Shown: positions 11,201-21,689 of the stretch, piece after piece
How positions within the stretch are numbered: the first letter of the stretch is position 1
Layout of the letters: each line of letters starts with the position of its first letter
Assembly (NCBI GenBank): GCA_003024175.1
Contig: MDYQ01000254.1
Location: 1 to 64,000 of the forward strand
Origin: Planoprotostelium fungivorum
Taxonomy: Eukaryota > Evosea > Variosea > Cavosteliida > Cavosteliaceae
Length of the DNA: 64,000 nt
Reading direction: 5' to 3'
The notes under the pieces: model-generated
The model's database searches: none
Told to the model about the DNA's origin: nothing
The model's input: only the letters and a program-made list of their open reading frames with translations
Translations under genes and position numbers: made by a program

Positions 11201-14200
11201 GTACAATATCTCACCAACTTGTGTTCTTCCATCGCAGAGAAGTCACCGAACGATCGACTCATGCCCGTGTGCCTCCATTTCTTGTGCCGCGTTGTAGATC
11301 GAGGCATCATGAACGAGAGTTGTCTGTCACAGCAAGTGGACGATGCCATCACCACGGTGAGAGGGTTTCATAAGAATGAAACGATGACGTGGCAGGCTGC
11401 AACTCTGTGTGATGGTTCGGTATCTGATCCCATCTATCAACTACTGGTCAAGATATTGATGTCGACGAAGAAGTCGACAGACAGTGCAGACAAAGACACG
11501 GACTACCTCTCTTTATTCATCCGGTGAAATTTCCGAACCCGAACGAAAGCTGACGCGTTGTAGATTGTCACGTGGATCGGATGACAGTCGAATATCTACG
11601 AGGATATTGAATATCGTCAACCTCATACTCGTGAGATGGCCCGAGAGGTGTTCAACCATGAGACAATTACTCTCTCAGATGAATTTGATGACGGTGACCA
11701 TCTACAACGTCGCAGATGATTGATCCTCCCAGTCCATCCATCAGAGTCCCGGTGCTTCTTCTTCCGTCGCTGCTCTCGTATTCTACATACAATTGTTGCA
11801 GCATGCAGATGGCTCGGTGTAGATCGTCGAAATGGCAAGACATCTGATTTTTATGGAAGGAAGGAGAAACGAAGGAGTGGGTGACACACATCAAGAGATG
11901 CTGCGATGAGAATCATCCGGTGGTGCAAGCTCTGGGTGCAAGAGTGGGAGTGAAATTGAAGAGGAGAGAAGACATACAATTGAGATATCTTCTCATCGTT
12001 TGTCTCGGCGTCATGCAAGAGGTGAACGACTCATATCATGATATCATACCATCGCATCACAATCACATCGTATTATGTCATATGACATCATATTGTATCA
12101 CATCACATCATTGTGATCACGATGATATTGATTCTCTTGATGACATCATATCAGCCTCAAGATTGGATCATCGATGTCATCGTCAATAGCTTGGAGCACT
12201 TGTTCCATCTACAACCTGCCATCTTCTCTCCTTGGTTCGAATTCACCCTCGACAACGTTCTCAACACGACACCCCTCCGTTCCGTTCACCTCAAATTCAT
12301 CTCCATAGTCAGTTTTCATCCAAATTTCACCCTTTTACCGAAAATTCATCTGACTCGTTGTAGATGCTCAGAGGAGATCGAACGATGAGAATGGTGGAGA
12401 GAGCTTCAGAGAAATTGATGATGCATTTCACGTCCCAGGCTGATTACTCCATAGAGACCATCCATCACATGTCTATCATTTGTCAACAGGTGATACCGTC
12501 ACCTACACACATGTTGACACGTCTGACAGCTGTCCGAGACGTGTGAAGACGTAAAGATATTGAGCATGATGGAGGACGTCTGCAAGTACTGTCTGTCTAC
12601 AATTGAATCTCACAATTATCACCGTGACGTGCAGACTTCTACTCTACCTATGTGGGCTCGTTGTAGATGGAAAATTCTGAGATATACTCAGCTTCATCGG
12701 GGACGCCATCGTTCTTCCCTCCGTCATCCTCCCCCCTCCATCGATCGTACAACCCGATCAAGTTACGTATCATCTACAACTCGCCGTAGAACGTTCGCAG
12801 AAGGTTCGTCTGGAGGCAACGGAGAGGAGAGAGAGATTGAAGAGGAAGATGCAAGAGAGCAGAGAAGAGGATGATCAGTGGTACTCAGAGTACGTATCGA
12901 AGATGGAGAGGAAGATTCAAGAGAAAGTTCCGGAGAAAGTTCTGGAGGGTAACGAGGAGAGAGAAAATCCGCAGAAAACTCGAGGGGAGGTCGATGAAGA
13001 GCCTACTCAAATCGAGGCCGTTGTAGATGGACCGATCGATCAAGATGCCAGCATCGAACCACCGCAGCCTCCAACCACCTGTCATCTACAACCAGTCACC
13101 ACTGATCATCTACAACCAGTCACCACCGATGTTGTCTCGAATGTTACTCAGACGAGGCGGGAGGAGAGCGTTGTAGATGGAGAATCCGCTCCCGATCTAT
13201 TCTTCCTGTCAGACATCTGCAGCAGAGCCATCTCAGAGGCTGCACCGGCCTCTCCAACTTTTCAGATCGATGCATCTATCTACAACCAGCCACAAATCGT
13301 GACGACTCCAGGCGAGAAACAGCAAGAGAGACGAGTGATGAACGAGGGGGATCCATCTACAACGAACCAGAACGAAATCATCACGGAAGATACGCAAGAG
13401 CCTCCTGAGACTCAGATCCAAGGTAAAGCCACCAGGGGTCACATTCGACGAGAGATGATTGAAATTTCACAGAAAGTCCGCGTGATGACGAGTGGGTATC
13501 CAAATTACCTAAAGACGTAAGTGTCACACACATCATCCGCTGAAATTTCACAGAAAGTTCCCATTCCACAGAGTGTGGAGACTCTTCCTGTTGTTCAGAC
13601 TACCGCTCAACCTCCCCCTTCGACTCTAAACCCTAAGACCCATTGTACATCCATCGCTCCACCTACGACGCTCGCCCCATCTACAACTCGCCTTCCATCT
13701 GCAAATTCCACTCCATCTACAACCGTGATCCGATCTACAACTCTCACTGCTCACACGACACCAAATATTCCGTCCACCGTACGTAAGACCGATCTTCTCC
13801 ACGATGAGAGGCGTACGAGCGTAACGAACGTACGTAACGCCGAGGCACCCGACACGTACGTACGTAATACGCCTACGCATCCGATCATTCCAATGAATAC
13901 TTCTACCGTGTTGGGAAAGCGACCAGGTGTGGCTCGTTGTAGATGGATGAAATTTTGCTGACTCTCTTCAGCACCAATCGTTCTATCCGCACCCAATGTG
14001 ACGGTACAACTCCCTATGAATTCCACAGAAAACTCGCAGGAAACTCGAAGAAAAGTGGCGGTTCGCCCCACGAAGAAGGTGAGATTACGAGTGGAGATTT
14101 CACTCAGTTTTCCAGCTCTCCAATCGACCCCCCATCGAGAAAGGAATCACGTACGATACGATGTTTCAGTACTACTATAAGGTAGATCTATTGGATTACT

Positions 14201-14760
14201 GTCACACGCACGGCCTGCCAAAGGTGAACAGAATATCCGCGATATCTACGCGAAATTTCCATACGAATTGAATTGTGTACAGAAGGGAAATATTCGGGAA
14301 TTGATTCAGAGGATTTTGGGACATCTCAATGGAAAGTCAGTGAGTGAAGAACGAGAGAAATTTCGAATCGAAGTTGTGTCAGGTAGTGAAACCGATATCG
14401 TCGAGGAGACGTTCACCATGCGCTCCACCCTCTGTCCCTGTCTCACTCCCATCTACAACGCTCACACCATCTACAATGGTCATTCCATCTACAACGGTCA
14501 TTCCATCTACAACGGTCACTGCGTGTACAACGATCGATCCGTCTACAACGGTTATTCCATCCACGATCGTTCCATCCGCAACCATCACCACTCTACCTGC
14601 GACATCGTGCGACTCACCGTCTACAATGCTCACCTTCACCCACCCTGTGGAGAACAGTCAATCTACAACGACGGGAGGGGAAGACTTACAGAACAGTCAG
14701 ACGCCAGAAGAGACCGTTTTTATCTTTCGTCCCTTCCAATCTCGTTCGTCTCAGAAATAA
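8287..14760 (+). CDS. large helical protein with coiled coil, low-complexity tail and SAP domain
   Basis: A gene of about 25 small exons. The start MSNDTPKFSVRQLLQKILK (8287) splices into IMSSDTSIINSVASHHIVME. Exons to about 12.6 kb encode mainly amphipathic helices, such as LSAYGFITQIIFVK, DLLPLFISFYKMIQSIIEKH and WIIDVIVNSLEHLFHLQPAI, as in a HEAT/ARM-like solenoid. A charged coiled coil follows (SQKVRLEATERRERLKRKMQ, about 12.8 kb), then long Ser/Thr/Pro- and Glu-rich tracts with many VVDG, IYN and PSTT repeats. At 14.17-14.34 kb, VDLLDYCHTHGLPKK joined to GNIRELIQRILGHLNGK is a SAP-type DNA/RNA-binding motif. The solenoid plus SAP layout suggests a nuclear role, but I could not match it to FANCI, INTS1 or symplekin. 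The PSTT-rich frame ends at a TAA inside AATAAA. The last exon junction is uncertain; one gene or two is possible. Confidence 0.55.
13019..14670 (+). repeat. cluster of GTTGTAGAT/ATCTACAAC motifs in coding sequence
   Basis: About twenty copies of the motif in both orientations lie within the low-complexity exons. They are read in several frames (VVDG, HLQP, IYN, PSTT). Confidence 0.8.
14450..14590 (+). repeat. 18-bp tandem repeat with the motif as its unit
   Basis: About seven to eight tandem units based on CCATCTACAACGGTCATT. The first four are nearly identical and the rest increasingly diverged. Translated, they give PSTTVI-type or IYNGHS-type hexapeptides depending on frame. The unit contains the dispersed ATCTACAAC motif, so local slippage has amplified it here. 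Confidence 0.8.
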
Positions 14761-15611
14761 ATCTTCTCCCGCATCTTCTTGTGATGATGATACTCATACG
14801 TCTGTCTGTAACCCGAATCGTCTAAAAGAGTCCAGAAGGTGGTTAGATCTCCGTGGACCTCTTCTTGTCTCTGTCGTTCCATGTCTAAGAGGAGAGTGGC
14901 GATCTGGCGGTGGCGATGCATGCGGGCGACATGGAAGGTAGGGACCCAGTGCTTTGGATTCGTATGGGGTATTAAGACTAGAACGAGATCGTAATAGCCT
15001 CGGATGGCTGCCGTAGTCAGAAGGCCAACTGGGATGTAGGCCCCTCTCTCCATCAGATGACTTACGGTCTCCGATCGGGCGACATCTATGATGTCGGATA
15101 GAAGGCGTCGGTCTTTGAAGAGGTCGTACTGTTCATCTTGTATCATCGTGTCCATCATAGCATGAGCTCTTCTTTTCGCTGCCTTGCGCATAAGCCAGGG
15201 GATATTAATGGCTACACCGTCTGATCTCGATCTGGTGTAGACTTCTTTGAAGACCGAGGCGGCATTGCAGCGGATGATATGTTCCAAGAGAGACACTATG
15301 TGAAAGAGAGGACGTCCATTGTCCATGCGTATCGTACAGAGATGACGCAGAGCCGGCGTCTGTTTCTTTCGTATGACGCGATGGATGATGGGATTATGTT
15401 GTGAATGAGTCAAAGCATCCAGAGAGAGGCTATCGCACCGGAAGACGCTTTCTGATAGTTGATTCCATAACTTACATACGGTACGAAGAGAGGTGTAAGT
15501 TGTGATGTTACCAAATTGTGGGCGTTTTGAGCGTGAACGTGGATCAGGTGATAGTGCACGTGAGATGATGTCGGATGTGATCTCTATGCAGCATATGATG
15601 GCGTTTGACAT
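14751..15611 (-). CDS. F-box-like protein with helical repeats
   Basis: An uninterrupted 286-codon frame from the ATG at 15611 (MSNAIICCIEITSDIISRAL). Around residues 30-60, TYTSLRTVCKLWNQLSESVF resembles the second half of an F-box (VCKxW). It is followed by paired helices (IIRCNAASVFKEVYTRSRSD, VSHLMERGAYIPVGLLTTAA) of ankyrin-like spacing. The layout parallels the duplicated genes at 30.9 and 33.6 kb, so a role as a ubiquitin-ligase adaptor is inferred. It has no intron, unusual here. Its 3' end overlaps the 3' end of the convergent SAP-domain gene by about 10 bp if that gene stops at 14760. A TTG-initiated extension to 15644 is possible but unlikely. Confidence 0.65.
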   Translation of the reverse strand: MSNAIICCIEITSDIISRALSPDPRSRSKRPQFGNITTYTSLRTVCKLWNQLSESVFRCDSLSLDALTHSQHNPIIHRVIRKKQTPALRHLCTIRMDNGRPLFHIVSLLEHIIRCNAASVFKEVYTRSRSDGVAINIPWLMRKAAKRRAHAMMDTMIQDEQYDLFKDRRLLSDIIDVARSETVSHLMERGAYIPVGLLTTAAIRGYYDLVLVLIPHTNPKHWVPTFHVARMHRHRQIATLLLDMERQRQEEVHGDLTTFWTLLDDSGYRQTYEYHHHKKMREKIYF

Positions 15612-15805
15612 GATCTGTGCAAATTTACTGAGCGCTGGCACCAAAATTTAAACCCAAATAAATACACTATTAGAATACTTGGATCGAAAACGTGGGCAGT
15701 ACCGTTTATTCAACTCAAAGAACAAGCAAAAAAGATCCGATCAGCGCGAGCAATCCGATCGTCATCCTACATCCTCCATCAGACGTCTTCCTTCAACTCT
15801 CACAC

Positions 15806-18637
15806 TCACTTGAGACCATCGTTAGAGGGACTGGCAGTGCTCAGTACACTCGTAGTGGAAGAAGAAGTCGTCGATTCTACGATCGAATTTCCGCTGACAA
15901 CAGTGAACGTTGGGACTCCCAACTGGCTCGCCGCGGTAGAAAATGAATCGGAGGTGGTGCCGATGGTGCTGATGGCTTGAGATAACGACGCATTCGCATC
16001 GGATGTGCTGCTCTGCTCGCCAGAGACGTAAAACTCGACGGAATTACCGGCTCTCTTCTGGCTCGTTACCTCTGAAGAGGATGACGTGAGATCATGCATC
16101 ACGGATGACGACTCACTGATGATGATGATGCTGGAGGCTGGAACCTTGGCAACAGAGGCGATGACTTGGATGAAAAGAGTCTGGTTGAATGGTCCGCTGA
16201 TCACCAGGGTGAAAATCTGTCAGATTCGTCAACATGTGAAGCCATTCGAAATCTCACCGTCTTCTGTGTCACGACGGAAGAGGTAGAAGGGGTAATCTGG
16301 CTCGTTGTAGAGGTAGAAATGGCGGATGTGGAAGAGGAAGAAGAGGAAGAAGTAGGCGTAGGTGTTCTTTGGTCGTAGAAAGCGATGGCCTGTCTGGGAG
16401 GTATCTGTAGGCTGGCCGAACCCTTCGAATCGACGTAGATGATGTTTCCAGAGCAGTTGGTGTTGTTGACCGAGGCAGTCGAACTGATGACATCACAATC
16501 TGTTGTTACGTAAGTCGAGATTTCTTGGGAATCTCTCACAGTTTCCGGGTGCCAGAGAAGTGTAGACGGTTACGTTCCAGTAGGAATCCATGTTGTTCAT
16601 GGCGAAATAAGCCACGTTCTCCCTCGCGAAGGCGAGTGCGTCCTTACCGTACGTCGTCACGTTAACTACCGAACGCCCGACGGCCCGGTTGTGTAATCCA
16701 ACGAGATTCGCAATCTTCGTATTCCTGTGATCACACCTCCACCCTTGACCGCAGACGGTGTCTGTGATGTTGGTACCACCAGGAGCTCCTTCGTCCGTGT
16801 TCGAAAAGTTGTAGCCAGAGAAGAGGGTCGGGTGAGAGTAACCGTAAGCCAGCAAGAAAGCATTCGACAGGGCCCAGCTGTTGTTACCCGAAGAAGGCTT
16901 GATGCAAGATTGGCAAGACCTCTCCAGATCGTGATTCAGAACGAAAACGTTCGAAGAAGAGGAGGGAAGATAAGCGGGGGAGGTAGGCTTGGATGAGATG
17001 GAGGGGAGAGACGTGATACCGGTGGAGAAGAAGGCCTGGTAGACGTCGTAGGTGAAAGTGAAGAGTTGGACGAGGCCGATGTTCTGGTAGAGGGGAGGGG
17101 TGACTTGATCGTAACCTCCGTAGGTGACCTAATTCGATCAACGGATGATCGTGATGGCGATCATGAAGGCGATCATGATGGTGATCGTGATGGTGATCGC
17201 GATCGTGATGAAAGATTTTACCTCGAGCGTACTATATTCTGGGTACTTTGGTAATGCCTTCAGAATGAGGCTCAGCTCCTGAGGTGGCACGTGCTTGGCG
17301 GAGTCGACACGGAATCCGTCGACACCCATGGATTGTAGATCAGACAAATGTCCCGCAATCTTAGCCCTGACACTGGGCTTCTCTGTGGCCAGATCTGCGA
17401 GAGAACTCAACTGACAGTACCAGTCCTGTGATGTCACGTCAGAGAAGGAGAGATATTGGATGTACAGCTTACCTGATACTCTTGCGTGAGATCGTACGCA
17501 TTGTTATTGTCTGCCGTGCAGGAGTGGAAATCTGAGAGAAAAGTCAGCGAATGGTGGTACGATGGGATTTCACCGGAAGAATTGTAAGGAACGGCCGGGT
17601 AATTATAGTGGGAGAATGGACTGCTCATCATCAGATGATGATGATCATCATCGCGGTCATCACCTTCCTGAGACACCGTTGGAAGGATTGCTGGGTCCAG
17701 CCATGTGGTTGACCAACACGTCTACGACCACTTTAACTCCGGCACCGCGACAATCTGACACCATCTGTCTGAACTGATCGCGGGTGCCTCTCTTGTTGCC
17801 GATGAGGTAAGATGTCGCTTGGTAGCTCGTCCACCACTGATCTCCCGCGATGGTTTCTTGTGGAGGAGAAACTTGAACGTAGCCGAATCCCATCGGTCCC
17901 AGATATTCGACGCATTCGCGCCCGACAGACTCCCAGTTCCATTCGAAGAGCTGCACGTTCACATCGTTGACGGAGAGGGGAGTGGCTGCGATCTGAGATG
18001 TCTTGACGAGATGGATCAGAATGAGATGGAGGTGATGTCGAATCACATTGGCGCCGATGGTGTCGTTTCCGAGATCGGGGGTGAATCCTGCGAAGACGGG
18101 AGTGCCAGTGTAGGGACGGTACAATTCGACGGGTCCACGTGTCTCTATGAGATGTTCAGTTTCGGAATGATCACCGTTGTCATACCAATGTTGAATGTGA
18201 TGTCGCCTGTGTGTGTCGAGAAGACACAGTTGTCGGCTCCCACAGAGGTAAAAAATTCGCCACTGGGGCATCCCCAGTTGTCTACGTTCCAATCTCCACG
18301 GGCTGTCACCTACGACCATTAGAAGGTAAATCGTGCGACGTGTGATGTTCACCTTCCAATTGTAATTTGTTCCTGGAGTGAGACCGGTCACGTTGAGACT
18401 GTATAGACATTGGTATCCGAATGAGAGCTGAGGTTTCAAGATGGCCGGTCCCGCAGGGTTCCAATCAGCACCCGAGATGTTCCTGTATTCAAAAGACGAG
18501 GACAGCCAATCTCCCGTGACTCTCAAATTGCTCGTGGCATAGTTGCAGTTAGAAGGGAGACCGTTGTCAGGTACATTGCCTTCGTCAGCCCAGGTGTGGA
18601 CGATGAGGAGCACAAAGAGGAGGGAGGAGCGCCTCAT
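15806..18637 (-). CDS. secreted alpha-amylase (GH13) with N-terminal accessory module
   Basis: The signal peptide MRRSSLLFVLLIVHTWADEG leads to an accessory region with SLNVTGLTPGTNYNWK spliced to VTARGDWNVDNWGCPSGEFF. This resembles X25/SusE-type starch-binding beta modules. The GH13 barrel follows: VNVQLFEWNWESVGRECVEY, VVVDVLVNHMAGPSNP (region I), GVDGFRVDSAKHVP (region II, nucleophile Asp), TLE|VTYGG (probable acid/base Glu, beside an intron) and VFVLNHDLERS (region IV NHD). A C-terminal beta domain, a Ser/Thr-rich linker and a serine-rich module (IFTLVISGPFNQTLFIQVIA) complete it. It should cleave alpha-1,4 glucans outside the cell or in food vacuoles. Introns include one rich in GATCATGATGGTGAT (17138-17215). 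The start is the signal-peptide ATG. Confidence 0.85.
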
Positions 18638-19523
18638 GCTTATGTCTGTCGGATGAAAATGACCCCTCCGTCCAAGTATGTCTCAATCAACAGACAGATG
18701 TTTATTCAGACAGGTGGGGAACTGTCTTGTCACAACCTCTATCATCGTTAAATTAGCCCCGACAGCGACATTGGACGATTGACACGCCTTCATCGTCTCT
18801 CAATTTTACGTGAAGCTAACGAGGTTTCACGCTCAAGACTGCCCAATTTATATTTTCCGCAGTTTCCTTAGCCAATGCGGTTCTATTACTGGCCCGAATA
18901 TGTGATGTCGTACTGTGGGCATCGTCAGGGCAAGGCGGTTGGTTAACGCGATTAGAGAGAAAAAATGACGTTCGACTGCGAACGGATGATATCTGGAGCC
19001 CATGTGGGGCTAAGGAAGGATCCCGCTCGTTGAACAGTGACATCGATTCAATCAAACGATTACCGCCTCCAATTGGTCCGATGTCATCCTTCTATGTCCC
19101 GACGGACGAACGTGATCAGCGTCGTCGTCACGAACACCCTTTGGTTGCAAGAGACACGCAGCTCTACTCACCACCTATGATAGTTCCATCTACATGAGTT
19201 CTGATGCGACGGTACGACGTGCAACTTGATGATGTGAATGACTAAATCATTTAGCTGGAGCGTCAGTGTAGCGTCTTGGCGAGAGACACCTGCATCTGCA
19301 TCCTAGATCATATATACACGATGATCTTTTCATCAATGTCTTTATCTGAGCAAGTGAAGGCTGAGACATCGCATTGTGCAACACATGCTTTGAACGTGCT
19401 ACTGGGTCATGACTGAAACATATTCCATAGTGCCCGTGTCTGATTCATTCAGATAAAATCTGATTTATTTGAAATTGTCTGTGCCTTTCCTTATAGACCG
19501 CCACAGTACACATCACACCCAAC
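18638..19523. other. intergenic region between divergent genes
   Basis: About 890 bp with no recognisable gene; a minus-strand frame at 18816-19055 has no domain signal. It should contain the amylase promoter and that of the coiled-coil gene at 19524. No strong repeat is seen. Confidence 0.4.
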
Positions 19524-20670
19524 ATGTTAAAGACGTTCAACGCCGCAAAATCATCAAACATCACTCTGTCAACGATAGAGAGCAGTAGAGATCTTATCTT
19601 CCGGATTGGTGAGTTCATCTTACAATCATCACTGACAAGAAACTAGTGGAAGAGTTCAGATATGAATACCAAGAGATCAGGAAGGACCATAAGAAATGCA
19701 ACGATTTGTGGAAGGAGACGAAGAGCATATGCGACGATTACATGCAGCTACTCGGAGGCTTAGCTGTCCCTGACACGCTCGCTTGTCTCAAGTCGTTGGA
19801 GGGTCAGCTGATGTATCTCGAATCGGCAACGAGAGTCGTCAACAGCAGCGAAGGAGAGGTCTTCGAAGGAGGGGCTCGCATGATGTTAGAGTATTATCAG
19901 AAGGGAATTAGAAGCACTGCCGATCGAATCATTCTATCCACCAATGAGGCGAGAGAGGCTCAAAATCAGCTCTTATCATCCATCCGACAGTTGAGGTGAA
20001 GGCATTCCATATGTCCATCACTGAAAACATCTCAGAGAGGCGGCAGAGGGTACGAAGACCAACATGCTAGAATCCATCCGCCAAAGTATGATCCACACTT
20101 GGTCTCCCATCACCGCAGGTCAAGGTGCGGCGGGAGCAGCTACAATCGGTACAACTCTTCTCATCGATAGTGGTCTCGTCTCCGGCTCGATGATCATCGG
20201 AGGTGATCGTATCACACTGGACAAAAAGAATGACATCCATGTAGGCATCACCTTTCCCCCGTTGGCCACGGTAGCTGCCGCAGGCTGCATGGGATTCCTC
20301 CTCGTTGCCTTGGCAACAGTCTCCATCAAGGTGTGGAGCCGCCATGATCACATTCATCTGAAACAATCAGTATTTCTTCACAAAGTCGAGGAAACAGATG
20401 ATCGATGATCTCGATCGTCTCATCGATGGCATGCAGTGTGTATCTCAATTGAACCAAGATCTCTCCGCGTGAGTTGTCATCGTCATCGTCCGTGCCATCT
20501 GATGGGAGATTAGATTCATCGCCGAGGCAGTGAACGGAGGGAAGAGATTGAAAGAGGAAGACGAGAGTGGACAGAAGGAGTTGTCGCTGAACACTCTGAG
20601 ATCGTTGATACAGACATACGAGAGCATCACTAAGCTGAGCTCGACTCAGAAGATGGTCGAGGGCAAATGA
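19524..20670 (+). CDS. coiled-coil protein with one hydrophobic segment, unknown function
   Basis: Five or so exons from MLKTFNAAKSSNITLSTIES. The next exon is strongly helical and charged (VEEFRYEYQEIRKDHKKCND, then QLMYLESATRVVNSSEGEVF). A Gly/Ala-rich hydrophobic part follows (AGQGAAGAATIGTTLLIDSG) with a likely membrane helix (ATVAAAGCMGFLLVALATVS). The last two exons return to helices (KQMIDDLDRLIDGMQCVSQL, LNTLRSLIQTYESITKLSST) and stop at 20668-20670. The arrangement of coiled coil, hydrophobic hairpin and coiled coil recalls pore-forming-toxin-like or membrane-fusion proteins, but nothing specific supports a function. The first intron is about 19609-19646. Confidence 0.6.
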
Positions 20671-20815
20671 GTGGAATATTATCAGCTGGACAGATGTGTG
20701 TACATAAAGATATGTTATGTTAGTGGAATCTGGTACGTCACTCGGCTTACTCAGCCCATTTCAGCGTGAGCAGATCCGATCATATGTGTATCAATCGATG
20801 TGAATTACCTCAATC

Positions 20816-20887
20816 AGCGAAGTGGCGCAGTGGAAGCGTGTGGGGCTCATAACCCCAAGGTCGTAGGATCGAAACCTACCTTGACTA
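20816..20887 (+). tRNA. initiator tRNA-Met (CAT)
   Basis: The cloverleaf fits eukaryotic initiator tRNA-Met: D-arm GCGCAGTGGAAGCGT, anticodon stem TGGGG/CCCCA with loop CTCATAA, T-loop ATCGAAA (the initiator-specific A instead of TTC), A1:U72. There is no intron. The acceptor stem AGCGAAG/CTTGACT has two mismatches (positions 3:70 C-A and 4:69 G-G), so it is either a slightly decayed copy or still functional. Confidence 0.85.
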
Positions 20888-21689
20888 CTTTTTGATTTTT
20901 CGTTTTTTGCGTATTACGCCATCGATGCAATGTCTACTCCCACGACCTCCTGTTGCAGTGCGAGTGTCATTCTTCCTCAGTGGATCACCTCTTGGCCATG
21001 CCATTCTCAATTACGAAAGTCACACACGAGATCCTCAACACCAACAAGGAACACACCCATCAACGGTGTGCGATGAGAGGACGATGAGCATCCACAATAA
21101 TACAGAACGATAGAAGTATTTACACCTGCATCACTCTTCCTGGAGGTTGATGTTGATGTTGATGATACCTCTGAAACGCACATTGTGCTATGTGACCCAG
21201 ATCACTATACGCCCTGTCGGCTTCAGACGTAGCGTTCACGATCGACACCTACCGAAACATTTCGGATGTGATGAACTGATCATTGGTCTTGTGATTCGGA
21301 AACTCGCCACAGATCCCCCTCATGAAGGAGCACGCGGGACGATGACAGCCAGAGAAACACATTTCGTGCAGGTTTTCGATCTTCTCTCTTCCCAACGTCT
21401 ATCGTCGTCAATTTTTTCTCACAAACACTCCATGTGATGGATGTTGTGATGGTTCACCTTTTCTGCAAATTTTCAGATAGATGATGATACCTTCGGTCGA
21501 CGCATCTCCTGTTCGATGTCACAACTTTTCAACTTGTAGGTGATCACCTTTCTTCTGGTATTTGACTTCGACCATCATCATGGGATTACTCTCCTGCTCA
21601 CGAAAATCGCGAATTGCAGATTCTATTCCATCGGTATTAACAAACTTTACTATGATGTAATTACATATACGATGCACGAGCTTATCGAT
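20888..21689. other. noncoding or unresolved region downstream of a membrane-protein gene
   Basis: About 800 bp. Minus-strand splice-like signals (GTGAACC near 21460, a possible short exon at 21480-21520) suggest the neighbouring minus-strand membrane-protein gene may extend into this stretch. I could not establish a continuous frame. The plus-strand frame at 21147-21437 has no recognised domain. Confidence 0.3.

Noticed and set aside
8287-12600. Assignment to FANCI or INTS1
   Set aside because: Helical style is similar, but no diagnostic segment of either protein could be found.
13172-14071. Minus-strand frames in the SAP gene tail
   Set aside because: They arise because the ATCTACAAC motif is open in both directions; the coding frame continues from the upstream exons on the plus strand.
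15692-15946. Plus-strand open frame over the amylase 3' end
   Set aside because: It is antisense to a well-supported amylase exon and has no domain.
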